A stretch of DNA of 64,000 nt from an uncultured Pseudoruegeria sp. (lineage in GTDB: Bacteria > Pseudomonadota > Alphaproteobacteria > Rhodobacterales > Rhodobacteraceae): the NCBI GenBank assembly GCA_947498155.1, contig CANMJD010000007.1, forward strand, positions 1 to 64,000, in the 5' to 3' direction. Positions 10,771-21,067 of this stretch are shown in pieces. The position numbers and the translations under genes were made by a program. The stretch's first letter is position 1. The number at the start of each line of letters is the position of its first letter. The notes below the pieces were generated by a model that was given only the letters and a program-made list of their open reading frames with translations, made no database searches and was not told the DNA's origin.

Positions 10771-13700
10771 TCACTCGCTGCTGTCCTCTGCATCCAGGAG
10801 TTCCATGTTCAGGCCGAGGCCACGGACCTCTTTCACGAGAACGTTGAAGGATTCCGGCACGCCGGCTTCAAAGTTATCTTCGCCTTTCACAATGCTTTCA
10901 TAGACCTTGGTCCGGCCTGCAACATCATCCGATTTGACCGTCAGCATCTCTTGCAAGGTGTATGCAGCGCCATAGGCCTCCAGAGCCCAGACCTCCATCT
11001 CACCAAAGCGCTGACCACCGAACTGTGCTTTACCACCCAGCGGCTGCTGTGTGACGAGCGAGTACGGCCCAGTCGAACGGGCGTGGATTTTGTCATCCAC
11101 AAGGTGATGCAGTTTCAGCAGATACTTCATGCCCACGGTCACCGGACGGGCGAATTGCTCACCTGTGCGGCCATCAAACAAGATGGACTGACCGGACTGA
11201 GAGAAGCCCGCCTTAACCAGTGCCTCATTGACGTCAGCCTCTTTGGCCCCATCGAAAACAGGTGTCGCGATTGGCACACCACGGGTCACATTGCCCGCTT
11301 TTTCCAACAGCGAATCCTCGTCGATTCCGGCCAGACCTTCCTCATAGACATCATCACCGTAAGCGATGCGCATGGCTTCGCGTACAGGTGTCATGTCGCC
11401 GGAACGGCGGTATTCACCCAGCGCGTCGTCGATCTGGATACCCAGACCACGGCTCGCCCAACCCATGTGGGTTTCAAGGATCTGACCAACGTTCATCCGC
11501 GACGGAACACCCAGCGGGTTCAGACAGAAGTCAACCGGTGTACCATCGGCCAAGAACGGCATGTCTTCCATCGGTACAACCTTGGAAATAACACCTTTGT
11601 TCCCGTGACGACCGGCCATCTTATCGCCCGGCTGCAGCTTACGCTTCACCGCGATAAAGACTTTGACCATCTTCATCACACCCGGAGGCAGATCATCGCC
11701 GCGACGGACCTTTTCGACCTTGTCCTCAAAACGCGCATCCAGCGCCCGTTTCTGTGCTTCGTACTGGCTGTTCAGCGCTTCAAGAATCTGCGCGTCGGAC
11801 TCTTCTTCAAGGGCCAACATCCACCACATGCTTTTGGGCAGGGTTTCCAGCAGTTCTTCGGTGATCACAGAGTTCGGTGCGATACCACGAGGGCCTTTGA
11901 CAGCGGTTTTACCAAGGATCTGGGTTTTCAGACGCGCATAGATGTTACGCTCCAGAATGCCCAATTCATCGTCGCGGTCACGTGCAAGGCGTTCAACTTC
12001 CTCACGCTCGATCTGCAGGGCACGTTCGTCTTTTTCCACACCATGGCGGTTAAAGACGCGTACTTCGACAACGGTCCCGAAATCACCCGGTTTAACGCGC
12101 AGCGATGTATCACGCACGTCTGAGGCTTTCTCACCAAAGATGGCGCGCAGAAGTTTTTCTTCCGGTGTCATCGGGCTTTCGCCTTTTGGTGTGATTTTAC
12201 CAACCAGAATATCACCCGGTTCAACATCCGCACCGATGTAAACAATGCCCGCCTCATCGAGGTTGCGCAGTGCTTCTTCACCGACGTTCGGAATATCGCG
12301 TGTGATTTCCTCTGGCCCCAGTTTCGTATCACGGGCGGCCACTTCGAATTCTTCGATGTGCACCGAAGTGAATACGTCATCGCGGGCGATACGCTCGGAG
12401 ATCAGGATGGAGTCTTCGTAGTTGTAGCCATTCCAAGGCATAAACGCGACGACCACGTTTTTACCCAAAGCCAATTCACCCAGATCCGTGGATGGACCAT
12501 CGGCGATGACTTCGTTTTTGCCAACCGTGTCGCCTACTTTCACCAGCGGACGCTGGTTGATGCAGGTGTTTTGGTTGGAACGCTGGAATTTGCGCAGGGA
12601 GTAGATGTCAACGCCGGGATCACCGACCTCAAGATCGGATGTAGCACGCACAACGATACGCTGCGCATCGACTTGGTCGATAACACCCGCCCGCTTCGCC
12701 ATAATGGCCGCACCGGAGTCCCGTGCAACAACTTCTTCGATGCCGGTCCCGACCAGTGGTGCCTCTGCCTGCAGCAAAGGAACAGCCTGACGCATCATGT
12801 TCGAGCCCATCAAGGCACGGTTGGCGTCATCGTTTTCAAGGAACGGAATCAAGGACGCCGCAACGGACACCAGCTGTTTGGGCGATACGTCGATGAGGTC
12901 CACGTTTTCACGCGGGCTCATGGTGTATTCGCCGGACTGACGGGTGTTTACCAGATCGTTAACGAACGCGCCGTTCTCATCCAGCGTTGCGTTGGCCTGC
13001 GCTACGGTGTGGCGCATCTCTTCGGTGGCCGACATGTAAGACACATCATCCGACACCTTGCCATCCACAACCTTGCGATAAGGTGTTTCGATAAAGCCGT
13101 ATTTGTTCACACGGGCATAGGTCGCCAAAGAGTTGATCAGACCAATATTCGGCCCCTCCGGCGTTTCAATCGGACACATACGACCGTAGTGGGTTGGATG
13201 CACGTCGCGCACCTCAAAGCCCGCACGTTCCCGTGTCAGACCACCTGGCCCAAGCGCCGACAAACGACGCTTGTGCGTCACTTCGGAGAGCGGGTTAGTT
13301 TGGTCCATGAACTGCGACAGCTGTGAAGAGCCGAAGAATTCACGCACCGCAGCCGCTGCCGGTTTGGCGTTGATCAGGTCTTGTGGCATCACTGTGTCGA
13401 TTTCGACAGAGGACATACGCTCTTTGATCGCGCGCTCCATGCGCAACAGACCAACGCGGTACTGGTTCTCCATCAATTCACCAACCGAACGCACACGACG
13501 GTTGCCGAGGTGGTCGATATCGTCGATGTCGCCTTTGCCGTCGCGCAGTTCCACCAGCGCTTTGATACAAGCGATGATGTCTTCCTTGCGCAGGGTACGC
13601 ATGGTGTCTTCGGCATCCAAATTCAGACGCATGTTCATTTTCACACGGCCAACCGCGGAAAGATCATAACGTTCGGAATCAAAGAACAGCGTGTCAAACA

Positions 13701-14910
13701 GCGCCGAGGCGGCTTCGACGGTGGGTGGCTCACCCGGACGCATGACGCGGTAAATGTCCATGAGCGCGGTGTCGCGGCCCATGTTCTTATCTGCCGCCAT
13801 GGTGTTGCGGATGTAGGGACCAACGTTGATGTTGTCGATGTCCAGAACCGGAATGTCGGTGATACCGGCATCGATCAGATCTTTTAGTGTGCCGCCGATC
13901 AGTTCACCGTCTTTGTCGTGCTCAAGCGTCAGCTCGTCACCGGCTTCGACGTAGATCGCACCGTTTTCTTCGTTGATGATATCCTTGGCAACAAATTTAC
14001 CAACGATCGCATCAAACGGCAGCAACAGCTCGGTGACTTTGCCTTCGTCGATCAACAGTTTCACCGCACGCGGTGTTACTTTTTTGCCGGCTTCGGCAAT
14101 GACTTCGCCGGTGCCTGCATCAACCAGATCATAGGTCGGACGGGTGCCGCGCACACGCTCGGGGAAGAATTTGGTGGCCCAGCCCTTATTCTTCACCAGC
14201 TTGTAATCAACGGTGTCGTAATAGGCATCCATGATGCCCTCTTGGTCCAGACCCAGCGCATAGAGCAGCGTGGTCACGGGCAGTTTACGGCGACGGTCGA
14301 TCCGCGCAAAGACGATGTCTTTTGCATCGAATTCGAAGTCCAGCCAGCTACCGCGATAGGGAATGATGCGGCAGGCAAACAGCAATTTACCAGAGGAATG
14401 GGTTTTGCCTTTGTCGTGGTCAAAGAACACACCGGGCGAACGGTGCATCTGCGAAACGATCACCCGCTCGGTGCCGTTAACAACAAAGGTGCCGTTTGGT
14501 GTCATCAAAGGCATATCGCCCATGAACACGTCTTGCTCTTTGATGTCCTTAACCGATTTTGCACCAGTATCTTCGTCGATATCAAACACGATAAGACGCA
14601 GCGTCACCTTAAGCGGTGCGCTGTAGGTCATGTCGCGTTGCTGACATTCTTCTACATCGTATTTCGGCCGTTCAAGCTCGTATTTTACGAACTCCAGAAT
14701 TGCCGTCTCATTAAAATCCTTAATCGGGAATACCGATTGGAAAACGCCGTTGATGCCTTCGCCGTCAAGCGGCTGCAGCTGGTCGCCGGATTTCAGGAAT
14801 AAGTCATAAGAAGATTTCTGAACCTCAATCAGGTTCGGCATCTCCAGAACTTCACGGATCTTGCCAAAATACTTACGTAGCCGTTTTTGGCCAAGGTAGG
14901 TCTGAGCCAT
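10771..14910 (-). CDS. rpoB: RNA polymerase beta subunit
   Basis: A 1379-residue subunit that forms one jaw of RNA polymerase and most of the rifampicin pocket. The pocket reads [20 protein letters not shown] then [10 protein letters not shown], so the Asp, His and Ser residues usually changed in resistance are wild type. The frame is open 45 codons further upstream, but [18 protein letters not shown] is the conserved alphaproteobacterial N-terminus. A purine-rich segment, not a strong Shine-Dalgarno, precedes it. rpoB lies 248 bases downstream of rplL; that gap contains a hairpin that may act as an attenuator or processing site. It is co-transcribed with rpoC. Confidence 0.98.
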   Translation of the reverse strand: MAQTYLGQKRLRKYFGKIREVLEMPNLIEVQKSSYDLFLKSGDQLQPLDGEGINGVFQSVFPIKDFNETAILEFVKYELERPKYDVEECQQRDMTYSAPLKVTLRLIVFDIDEDTGAKSVKDIKEQDVFMGDMPLMTPNGTFVVNGTERVIVSQMHRSPGVFFDHDKGKTHSSGKLLFACRIIPYRGSWLDFEFDAKDIVFARIDRRRKLPVTTLLYALGLDQEGIMDAYYDTVDYKLVKNKGWATKFFPERVRGTRPTYDLVDAGTGEVIAEAGKKVTPRAVKLLIDEGKVTELLLPFDAIVGKFVAKDIINEENGAIYVEAGDELTLEHDKDGELIGGTLKDLIDAGITDIPVLDIDNINVGPYIRNTMAADKNMGRDTALMDIYRVMRPGEPPTVEAASALFDTLFFDSERYDLSAVGRVKMNMRLNLDAEDTMRTLRKEDIIACIKALVELRDGKGDIDDIDHLGNRRVRSVGELMENQYRVGLLRMERAIKERMSSVEIDTVMPQDLINAKPAAAAVREFFGSSQLSQFMDQTNPLSEVTHKRRLSALGPGGLTRERAGFEVRDVHPTHYGRMCPIETPEGPNIGLINSLATYARVNKYGFIETPYRKVVDGKVSDDVSYMSATEEMRHTVAQANATLDENGAFVNDLVNTRQSGEYTMSPRENVDLIDVSPKQLVSVAASLIPFLENDDANRALMGSNMMRQAVPLLQAEAPLVGTGIEEVVARDSGAAIMAKRAGVIDQVDAQRIVVRATSDLEVGDPGVDIYSLRKFQRSNQNTCINQRPLVKVGDTVGKNEVIADGPSTDLGELALGKNVVVAFMPWNGYNYEDSILISERIARDDVFTSVHIEEFEVAARDTKLGPEEITRDIPNVGEEALRNLDEAGIVYIGADVEPGDILVGKITPKGESPMTPEEKLLRAIFGEKASDVRDTSLRVKPGDFGTVVEVRVFNRHGVEKDERALQIEREEVERLARDRDDELGILERNIYARLKTQILGKTAVKGPRGIAPNSVITEELLETLPKSMWWMLALEEESDAQILEALNSQYEAQKRALDARFEDKVEKVRRGDDLPPGVMKMVKVFIAVKRKLQPGDKMAGRHGNKGVISKVVPMEDMPFLADGTPVDFCLNPLGVPSRMNVGQILETHMGWASRGLGIQIDDALGEYRRSGDMTPVREAMRIAYGDDVYEEGLAGIDEDSLLEKAGNVTRGVPIATPVFDGAKEADVNEALVKAGFSQSGQSILFDGRTGEQFARPVTVGMKYLLKLHHLVDDKIHARSTGPYSLVTQQPLGGKAQFGGQRFGEMEVWALEAYGAAYTLQEMLTVKSDDVAGRTKVYESIVKGEDNFEAGVPESFNVLVKEVRGLGLNMELLDAEDSSE

Positions 14911-15092
14911 GCGCGTGGTCACCTTTTTTTCTCTTCGCGGGCACGATCTTGTCGGGGCCACAGGGCCGCGCCGCACACGAAACAGGAATGGTTCGGACAA
15001 TTCATGGACACCGTCCCACCGGCATCCTCCCGACCTATGAACCACACCTTAGAAAATGCTTAAGGCCTTTAAGCCCTTTCTAAGACAGGTTC

Positions 15093-15122
15093 GGCTGGAC
15101 CCGAATTTCTCCGGATCCAGCC
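15093..15122 (-). promoter_or_regulatory. Hairpin in the rplL-rpoB gap (possible attenuator or processing site)
   Basis: An imperfect inverted repeat with arms GGCTGGA and TCCAGCC plus inner CCG/CGG pairs lies about 40 bases after rplL. Only an A/T-rich stretch follows it, not a clean U-run. In E. coli a partial terminator and an RNase III site occupy the same place and set the ratio of ribosomal protein to polymerase; a similar role here is inferred from position. Confidence 0.5.
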
Positions 15123-15158
15123 TGAAATTTTGTCGCTTCGGAGCTAGGCTCCGGCCAA

Positions 15159-15536
15159 TTACTTGACTTCGACTTCGGCGCCAGCTGCTTCCAGCTTGCC
15201 TTTAACTTCTTCAGCTTCTTCTTTAGAGACGCCTTCTTTGACAGCTTTGCCGCCAGCTTCAACGAGCTCTTTCGCTTCTTTCAGGCCAAGACCTGTGATC
15301 GCGCGAACTTCTTTGATGACGTTGATCTTGGAAGCACCAGCGGCTTTCAGGATGACATCAAATTCAGTTTTTTCTTCCTCAGCAGCGCCACCGGCGTCTG
15401 CAGCACCAGCAACCATTACGGCGCCACCAGCAGCAGGCTCGATGCCATACTCGTCTTTGAGGATTGTTTTCAGTTCTTGTGCTTCGAGAAGGGTCAGACC
15501 TACGATCTCTTCAGCAAGTTTTTTCAGATCAGCCAT
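15159..15536 (-). CDS. rplL: 50S ribosomal protein L7/L12
   Basis: A 125-residue acidic stalk protein with the N-terminal dimerisation segment ([20 protein letters not shown]), an Ala/Gly-rich hinge near residues 37-53, and the C-terminal domain with [18 protein letters not shown] that contacts elongation factors. Multiple copies bind L10 to form the ribosomal stalk that recruits EF-Tu and EF-G, encoded nearby. It follows rplJ by 70 bases. Confidence 0.98.
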   Translation of the reverse strand: MADLKKLAEEIVGLTLLEAQELKTILKDEYGIEPAAGGAVMVAGAADAGGAAEEEKTEFDVILKAAGASKINVIKEVRAITGLGLKEAKELVEAGGKAVKEGVSKEEAEEVKGKLEAAGAEVEVK

Positions 15537-15606
15537 TATACTGTTTCCGTTCGTTAAAGATGTGTTCCAACGTTTGGGATTTCAACCCTACGCAGGCTCA
15601 TGTTGC

Positions 15607-16122
15607 TTAAGCGGCTTCCCGCTCCTCCAGAGTGGAGAGGATGCCAGCGATGTTCGAAGCAGGCGCGCCAATAGCACCAGCGATGTTGGAAGCAGGTGCA
15701 CCAATGCAGCCAACGATAGAAGCAATAAGCTCCTCGCGGGACGGCATTTTCGATACAGCTGTAACACCAGCGCGGTCCAGAGCATTCTCACCCATTGCGC
15801 CGCCAAGGATCTCAAACTTTTTGTTATCTTTGGCGAATTCTTCGGAAACTTTGGCCGCAGCCACAGGATCTTCGGAGAAGGTCAGAACAGTCATGCCCGA
15901 AAGGTAAGAAGCGATGCTTGCGCAGGGCTGACCTTCCAGAGCGATTTTGGCGAGCTTGTTTTTGGCAACGCGAACAGACCCGCCAACGTCGCGCATACGC
16001 GCACGCAGGTCTTGCATCTCAGCAACCGTGAGGCCTTCGTAGTGTGAAACCACGACAACGCCAGAGCTTTCAAAGATTTGGCCGAGCTCTTCGACCAGTT
16101 TCTCTTTTTGTGCTCTATCCAC
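15607..16122 (-). CDS. rplJ: 50S ribosomal protein L10
   Basis: A 171-residue stalk base protein that anchors L7/L12 dimers to 23S rRNA. The start [20 protein letters not shown] and the segment [18 protein letters not shown] are typical. The C-terminal helix region contains two near-identical nine-residue units (IGAPASNIA repeated at about residues 141-159), which looks like a small internal duplication in the linker or stalk-binding part. In other bacteria L10 with L12 represses its own mRNA through a leader structure; the long upstream region here leaves room for that. Confidence 0.96.
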   Translation of the reverse strand: MDRAQKEKLVEELGQIFESSGVVVVSHYEGLTVAEMQDLRARMRDVGGSVRVAKNKLAKIALEGQPCASIASYLSGMTVLTFSEDPVAAAKVSEEFAKDNKKFEILGGAMGENALDRAGVTAVSKMPSREELIASIVGCIGAPASNIAGAIGAPASNIAGILSTLEEREAA

Positions 16123-16581
16123 AGTGTTACTCCAAAATTGAGAGGCTTTCGCCCCTCGGCTCAGTTTGTGCCCCTGACAAGTCAGAGACGTTTAAGTCCT
16201 TAATTTACGGGACAAATCCAAAACCACCCGAGGTCACCAAGGGCAAAATTCTGTCATTTCCCGTCTCAGGCAGGAATTATGAGACAAGGCCTCACCCACC
16301 GTCTTGGACGAAAGACAAACAGCGCTCGACGAATCGAACGCTGGATGCAGGGTTGGGATGTATTGTGAATTCGCCCGAACCGCAAGGGGGGAATAGTCAA
16401 ATTCTGTGTGAGTTTTCATTGTGTAAGCACAAAGTACACCGCGCCCAGAGTTGCCCATAGGTCAATCCCGGGAAACTCGCGAATACCACCTTAGCTGTCC
16501 ACATTGGAATCTCTCACTACCTGCGCCCTACCCCACCTCGTTCAAATATCGTAAGGTTGTGCTTTCTGGGGGAAGTTTGCC
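16123..16581. promoter_or_regulatory. Divergent intergenic region upstream of rplJ and a GNAT gene
   Basis: About 460 bases without a gene. It should hold the rplJL-rpoBC promoter and L10 leader (leftwards) and the promoter of the acetyltransferase gene (rightwards). Several TTGAC-like boxes are present on the minus strand (for example near 16400 and 16462), but none pairs with a good -10 at 16-18 bases, so I do not name a promoter. Short open frames here have no recognisable product. Confidence 0.4.
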
Positions 16582-16584
16582 GTG

Positions 16585-17100
16585 ATGGGTATTGTACGCA
16601 AAGTAAGATCAACAGATGACATTGAAAGCGCCCGCTCCCTTGTCTGGGAGTTCTTTGATCAGCTTCGGCTGCGCTATCCGGATATGCTCGAAACAATCGA
16701 TACCTACATCAAAGAGCAGGATGTCGCCGGGCAGCTAGAAAATTTTGACACCTACTTTCTTCCGCCCGCCGGAGAATGCCTGTTCGCAATGCTAGACGAT
16801 AAGCCCGTCGGGCTTGTGATGCTGCGTCCGCATGGGGACACCGACGGGGAAATGAACAGGATGTATGTTCACCCCGCCGCGCGCGGTTTGGGCATGGGGC
16901 GCAAATTGGGCGAAGCAATCATCAACGAGGCCGAGGCTCTGGGCTATGGCACCCTTTGGCTGGACGCCCTGCACCGCCACGTAGAGGCCCTGCCGCTGTA
17001 TGAGAGCCTTGGGTTTGAATATTACACCGACCCGAACGCCTTTGGCGGAGATGATGAACGGGTGATCCATATGAAGATGGCCCTAAAGAGCCACACATGA
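16585..17100 (+). CDS. GNAT-family N-acetyltransferase
   Basis: A 171-residue acetyltransferase of the GNAT fold. The acetyl-CoA binding motif A is clear: MNRMYVHPAARGLGMGRKLG at about residues 92-111, and the following motif B region reads LDALHRHVEALPLYESLGF. The acceptor substrate is unknown. ATG at 16585 is preferred over the adjacent GTG at 16582 because GGGGGAAG (16567-16574) is then about ten bases away; the two starts differ by one residue. The gene is inserted between rplA and rplJ in the opposite direction, splitting the rplKAJL block, and shares a terminator with rplA. Confidence 0.85.
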   Translation: MGIVRKVRSTDDIESARSLVWEFFDQLRLRYPDMLETIDTYIKEQDVAGQLENFDTYFLPPAGECLFAMLDDKPVGLVMLRPHGDTDGEMNRMYVHPAARGLGMGRKLGEAIINEAEALGYGTLWLDALHRHVEALPLYESLGFEYYTDPNAFGGDDERVIHMKMALKSHT

Positions 17101-17101
17101 A

Positions 17102-17129
17102 AAAAGGGGCACCCGAAGGCACCCCTTTT
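17102..17129. terminator. Bidirectional terminator between rplA and the GNAT gene
   Basis: A perfect stem AAGGGGTGCC/GGTGCCCCTT with a TTCG loop (minus strand), flanked by A-runs on one side and T-runs on the other. It begins right after the GNAT stop codon and about 20 bases after the rplA stop, so it serves both convergent transcripts and shows that rplKA and rplJL are separate transcripts here. Confidence 0.92.
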
Positions 17130-17150
17130 AAATCTTAACTAAACCGAAGC

Positions 17151-17849
17151 TTAGTTGCCTGTAGCGTTGTCCACAGAAACAGTTACGCCGGGGCCCATGG
17201 TGGAGCTCAAAGCGATCTTCTGCATGTAGGCCCCTTTGGAGCCGGATGGACGGGCTTTGGAAACCGCATCGACAAAGGCGCGGATGTTTTGGGTCAGCTG
17301 CTCTTCGGAGAAGGAAGCCTTGCCAACACCGGCGTGTACAACACCGGCTTTTTCAGCGCGGAACTGAACTTCGCCGCCTTTGGCCGCTTTAACAGCTTCG
17401 GCAACATCCATGGTCACTGTGCCAACTTTAGGGTTTGGCATCAGGTTACGTGGACCCAGAACTTTACCCAGACGACCAACGATTGGCATCATGTCAGGAG
17501 TCGCGATGCAGCGATCAAATTCGATCGTGCCGCCCTGAACGATTTCCATCAGATCTTCTGCGCCAATGATGTCCGCACCAGCTTCTTTTGCTTCGTCAGC
17601 CTTTGGGCCACGGGCAAATACAGCAACGCGAACGGTTTTGCCTGTGCCGTTAGGCAGGGAAACAACGCCGCGCACCATTTGGTCGGCGTGACGTGGGTCA
17701 ACACCAAGGTTCAATGCGATTTCAACGGTCTCGTCGAATTTTGCCGTGGCGTTGGTTTTCACCAGTGCAACAGCGTCTTCAACGGTCAGGTTTTCTTTGC
17801 CAGCGAATGCTTCACGGGCCGCTTTTGTGCGTTTTGCAAGCTTTGCCAT
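17151..17849 (-). CDS. rplA: 50S ribosomal protein L1
   Basis: A 232-residue protein that forms the mobile L1 stalk at the ribosomal E site and in many bacteria represses its own operon by binding mRNA near rplK. It starts [15 protein letters not shown] and contains the typical [14 protein letters not shown] and [16 protein letters not shown] segments. It follows rplK by 2 bases and is followed by a strong terminator. Confidence 0.98.
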   Translation of the reverse strand: MAKLAKRTKAAREAFAGKENLTVEDAVALVKTNATAKFDETVEIALNLGVDPRHADQMVRGVVSLPNGTGKTVRVAVFARGPKADEAKEAGADIIGAEDLMEIVQGGTIEFDRCIATPDMMPIVGRLGKVLGPRNLMPNPKVGTVTMDVAEAVKAAKGGEVQFRAEKAGVVHAGVGKASFSEEQLTQNIRAFVDAVSKARPSGSKGAYMQKIALSSTMGPGVTVSVDNATGN

Positions 17850-17851
17850 GA

Positions 17852-18277
17852 TTACTTCACCTCGATGCCCATGGAGCGCGCGGAGCCAAGGATGATCTGC
17901 ATAGCAGCCTCGACGTCGTTTGCGTTCAGGTCTTTCATTTTCGCTTCTGCGATCTCACGGACCTGCTTGGAGGTCACGGACCCTACGGTCTCACGGCCTG
18001 GCAGCTTGGCGCCGGATTTCAGCTTGGCGGCTTTTTTCAGGAAGTAGGACGCTGGTGGCGTCTTGATGTCCATAGTGAAGGACTTGTCCTGATAGTAGGT
18101 GATCACGGTCGGGCATGGGGCCCCAACTTCGAGGTCCGCTGTTTTCGCGTTGAACGCTTTACAGAATTCCATGATGTTAATGCCGCGCTGACCCAAAGCC
18201 GGCCCAACGGGGGGCGACGGGTTTGCTTTACCGGCGGGCACTTGCAATTTCATCGTGCCGGCGATTTTCTTGGCCAT
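17852..18277 (-). CDS. rplK: 50S ribosomal protein L11
   Basis: A 141-residue protein of the GTPase-associated centre, also needed for RelA-dependent stringent control. The N-terminal segment with [20 protein letters not shown] is the proline-rich L11 signature, where thiostrepton binds at the interface with 23S rRNA. It is 107 bases downstream of nusG and 2 bases upstream of rplA. Confidence 0.98.
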   Translation of the reverse strand: MAKKIAGTMKLQVPAGKANPSPPVGPALGQRGINIMEFCKAFNAKTADLEVGAPCPTVITYYQDKSFTMDIKTPPASYFLKKAAKLKSGAKLPGRETVGSVTSKQVREIAEAKMKDLNANDVEAAMQIILGSARSMGIEVK

Positions 18278-18384
18278 GTGGCCTCTCCTTATCCAACGTT
18301 CTGACTAACGCGTTAGCAGAACACTCATGTTGTGTGGTTCGGCATCCCGGGCGCGCCCGACATAACCTCCCACGCTTGCACCAC

Positions 18385-18918
18385 TCAGATTTCTTTCGAA
18401 ACCTGCGTGTATTCCAGTTCGACCGGGGTTGCCCGACCAAAAATCGACACCGTTACCTTCAGGCGCTGGTTGCCGTCGTCTACTTCTTCGACCATGCCGT
18501 CGAACCCTTCGAACGGGCCGTCGGTGACGCTCACTTTTTCGCCGACCTCGAAATGGATCAGCGTGCGTGGCGCTTCGGCGTTTTCCTCAACACGGTTGAG
18601 GATCTGGTTCACCTCGGCATCGCGCATCGGCATCGGTTTGCCTTGTGGGCCCAGAAAACCGGTGACGCGGTTGATCGAGTTGATCAGGTGATAGCCACGG
18701 TCGCTCATTTCCATACGCACAAGCACATAGCCCGGCATAAAGCGGCGTTCTGTGGTCACCTTTTTGCCCCGGCGCACTTCGATCACCTCTTCGGTGGGCA
18801 CCAGCACTTCTTCGATTTCAGCCTCAAGACCGGCTTCCTCGACGGCGACTTTGATTTGCTCGGCGATCTTTTTCTCAAAGTTGGAGAGAACGCTCACCGA
18901 ATACCACCGCTTTGCCAT
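18385..18918 (-). CDS. nusG: Transcription termination/antitermination factor NusG
   Basis: A 177-residue protein with the NGN domain (MAKRWYSVSVLSNFEKKIAE at the N-terminus, RRFMPGYVLVRMEM near 58-72) and a C-terminal KOW domain (GEKVSVTDGPFEGFDGMVEE near 125-144). NusG binds RNA polymerase and links it to Rho or to the ribosomal S10 protein. It is downstream of secE by 174 bases and upstream of rplKA, the usual order. Confidence 0.97.
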   Translation of the reverse strand: MAKRWYSVSVLSNFEKKIAEQIKVAVEEAGLEAEIEEVLVPTEEVIEVRRGKKVTTERRFMPGYVLVRMEMSDRGYHLINSINRVTGFLGPQGKPMPMRDAEVNQILNRVEENAEAPRTLIHFEVGEKVSVTDGPFEGFDGMVEEVDDGNQRLKVTVSIFGRATPVELEYTQVSKEI

Positions 18919-19092
18919 CTTGCCTTACGTCCTTGCATCATCGGGTAACGACCCGAATTTTATACCTAATTTTGCGGCTTATCCGCGACTTCCCCAATAT
19001 AAAACGGCGCGCCGTTCGAATCGAAGCGCGCCAGTCTTAGGGAAGTGCGGGCTGATTACAGCCTTGCCGCCCGAATTACAAGCGTTTGGCGC

Positions 19093-19293
19093 TTAGCCAA
19101 ACATCCCAAGCAGACCCTGCAAACCCGTGCGGATTACCAGATCAACAATCGTAAAGAAAATCGCCGTCAAAGTCGCCATGATCAACACCATTACGGTGGT
19201 CAGCGCCACTTCGCGACGGGTGGGCCATACGACTTTAGAGATTTCGCCGCGAACCTGTTGGATAAACTGGAGCGGGTTTGTCTTAGTTGCCAT
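19093..19293 (-). CDS. secE: Preprotein translocase subunit SecE
   Basis: A 66-residue single-span SecE of the short alphaproteobacterial type. The amphipathic segment VRGEISKVVWPTRREVALTT precedes a hydrophobic span (about residues 33-58). It stabilises SecY in the inner membrane. It sits just upstream of nusG as in most bacteria and has its own promoter-like sequence at 19324-19352. Confidence 0.96.
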   Translation of the reverse strand: MATKTNPLQFIQQVRGEISKVVWPTRREVALTTVMVLIMATLTAIFFTIVDLVIRTGLQGLLGMFG

Positions 19294-19323
19294 CGTCTGT
19301 CTGCCTTCTATCGGAACAGGCTG

Positions 19324-19352
19324 CAGATACGGCCAAAAGCGGGGGTTTTCAA
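19324..19352 (-). promoter_or_regulatory. Probable secE-nusG promoter
   Basis: On the minus strand TTGAAA (19347-19352), a 17-base spacer and TATCTG (19324-19329) lie about 25-30 bases ahead of secE. The same -10 hexamer is used in the predicted 4.5S RNA promoter in this window. It would allow secE-nusG to be expressed without the upstream sulfotransferase-like gene. Confidence 0.5.
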
Positions 19353-19383
19353 GTCAAATACGCGTGGGCCGGCAAATTACAGA

Positions 19384-20262
19384 TCAGGGCTGCAATTGCG
19401 TCAGCCCTTTTTCGCGCGACAGCGACTCCCAATCGCGATCATAAGCTGCCCGACTGGCATCCTGAAGATCAAAGGGCCATGGGGCGTATTTTGGGTGTGC
19501 TTCGCCCACCGGAAAGGCTTTGCGCGCTTTCTTGGCCAGCATCTCGTTCTCGGGCTGTTCTTCGGCCCACGTACGGGCCACGGCCACCGCTGTGCGCGAC
19601 AAGCCACCGTGCACGATGGTTTGGGGGCGGCGGATTTGGCCAACCGCTTGCGGCGGCAGAAACTGGCTCAGGATTTGCGGCAAGACCTGATGATAGCTCT
19701 CATAGCGCCAGATCACCAAATCAGAGAGAAAGGGGATCAACAGCAAACGTTTCACCAGATTGGACCAGATGAGTCTATCCGGGTTCACGCCGGTGACAAA
19801 ATTGGAAAAGCTATCGTATTCGCCGCGCAGCAGGGCCTGACTATAGGTCGAGACCAGATAATCCGCCGGCTCACGCAGGGACATCATCAAGGTCACGTTG
19901 TTTTCACGCAGGGTTTTGACAACGCCCTCGATGCGCAGATCGGCGGTGGGATAGAGCGGGTCCAGCTGGGTGGCATCGCCGCGAAACATCGCCCCCAATA
20001 GATTTTCTTCCGACAGCACCACCGTGCCTGCACCCTCTGCCAGTTCCCGCAATGCGGCCCGCGAGCGACTGGTGGGCTTGCCGCCATCTACTTGCAGATA
20101 CTGCCGCAGCGACAGACCGGAGTCGCGCATATGGCTGGGACCGGCGAATTTCACGCCATGGTTGGTCAGCACATCGCTATTCTGGTCGAGCATTTTCTGA
20201 AAATGGGTAGAGGCCGTTTTATGCGCCCCAACATGTAGAAAGACTTTGATCGGATCAGTCAC
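19384..20262 (-). CDS. Sulfotransferase-like protein
   Basis: A 292-residue protein resembling PAPS-dependent sulfotransferases. The N-terminal HVGAHKTASTHFQ (residues 10-22) matches the 5'-phosphosulfate-binding loop, and SLREPADYLVSTYSQALLRG (about 127-146) matches the 3'-phosphate-binding region. In bacteria such enzymes sulfate carbohydrates or small molecules; the acceptor is unknown. No signal peptide is visible, so it should be cytoplasmic. It lies between tRNA-Trp and secE, a place that is usually empty, and is probably not functionally tied to them. The start MTDPIKVFLHVG is the only one that preserves the P-loop near the N-terminus. Confidence 0.7.
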   Translation of the reverse strand: MTDPIKVFLHVGAHKTASTHFQKMLDQNSDVLTNHGVKFAGPSHMRDSGLSLRQYLQVDGGKPTSRSRAALRELAEGAGTVVLSEENLLGAMFRGDATQLDPLYPTADLRIEGVVKTLRENNVTLMMSLREPADYLVSTYSQALLRGEYDSFSNFVTGVNPDRLIWSNLVKRLLLIPFLSDLVIWRYESYHQVLPQILSQFLPPQAVGQIRRPQTIVHGGLSRTAVAVARTWAEEQPENEMLAKKARKAFPVGEAHPKYAPWPFDLQDASRAAYDRDWESLSREKGLTQLQP

Positions 20263-20304
20263 AAAAGGTCACCGGTTGCTACAAAGCGTCCTCTACAAAT
20301 GGCC

Positions 20305-20380
20305 TGGCAGGGGCTGAGGGACTCGAACCCACGACCCTCGGTTTTGGAGACCGATGCTCTACCAACTGAGCTAAACCCCT
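20305..20380 (-). tRNA. trpT: tRNA-Trp (anticodon CCA)
   Basis: The minus strand folds into a complete cloverleaf: acceptor stem starting AGGGGTT paired with AGCCCCT (one G-U), D arm with GCTCAGTTGGTAGAGC, anticodon stem TCGGT/ACCGA around loop CTCCAAA (anticodon CCA), T arm with GGTTCGAGTCC, discriminator G and an encoded CCA end (20305-20307). tRNA-Trp next to secE-nusG is an old conserved neighbourhood, here separated from secE by the sulfotransferase-like gene. Confidence 0.97.
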
Positions 20381-20509
20381 AGGCCGAGCGATGGAGTACG
20401 ACGCTTATTCAGGGGAATCAAGAGCCCATTCCAAAAACTTTTCCAATATCTGCGAAAAGAGGGTGAAATGTTTTTGTGCAGCTTGCGTTACCGGTTCTTT
20501 CGGCAGGAC

Positions 20510-21067
20510 CTACCAGAGATTGGGGCGGTTCAATCCGGCAACGCAGGTCGATTCCCCTTGCAGCACCGGCGCAGTGCCCTGTGTAAAATCCTGAGCAAGT
20601 TTTCGACCGATCCAGCCATGGGGCATCGACAAGGGCAGCGGCGGGCGGACCTGCTGTGGTGTCACCGGCACAAAGCCAAGCTTGCCGTAGAACGCCGGAT
20701 CGCCATAGGTCATCACCGCATCTACCCCCTGATTGCGCAGACCCGCCAGTGCATGCCCGAGCAAGCGTTGCCCCACTCCCTGCCCTTGATGGACGGTGGC
20801 CACGGCCATCGGCGACAGAAGAAAGACCTCTTGCTGATCCTGCGCAAAAGACAATCGAGTGAAAATCCCCGCCGCGATCAGTTGATCTCCGCTTTCGGCA
20901 CGAAACACCACAATATCCGCCGCCGGTGTCGTGGCAAGCAGGGCCGCCACCATGTGTTTGATCTCAGCACCTTCGGCCTCTCCCTCGGCATCGGTAAAGG
21001 CCGAAGCAAACAGATCAGCCAGCGCGGCCTCTTTTCCATTGAAACCCGAGGTTATCTTCACAACCAT
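20510..21067 (-). CDS. GNAT-family N-acetyltransferase
   Basis: A 185-residue GNAT protein. Motif A is visible as LSPMAVATVHQGQGVGQRLL near residues 83-102, and the following part, with DAVMTYGDPAFYGKLGFVP, matches the YhbS-type acetyltransferases that carry a conserved GDxxFYxxxGF segment. Substrate unknown. A G-rich ribosome binding site precedes MVVKITSG. It stands alone, downstream of no obvious partner, and reads in the same direction as the tRNA gene. Confidence 0.82.
   Translation of the reverse strand: MVVKITSGFNGKEAALADLFASAFTDAEGEAEGAEIKHMVAALLATTPAADIVVFRAESGDQLIAAGIFTRLSFAQDQQEVFLLSPMAVATVHQGQGVGQRLLGHALAGLRNQGVDAVMTYGDPAFYGKLGFVPVTPQQVRPPLPLSMPHGWIGRKLAQDFTQGTAPVLQGESTCVAGLNRPNLW

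Noticed and set aside
10759..12123. 454-codon open frame antisense to rpoB
   Set aside because: Complement of conserved RpoB codons; no domain or start signal.
16044..16460. 138-codon frame covering the rplJ leader
   Set aside because: Starts inside rplJ on the other strand and has no recognisable product; the region is better explained as promoter and leader.
19384..20380. Possible genomic island at tRNA-Trp
   Set aside because: No duplicated tRNA 3' end, integrase or repeat was found; only a single extra gene is present.
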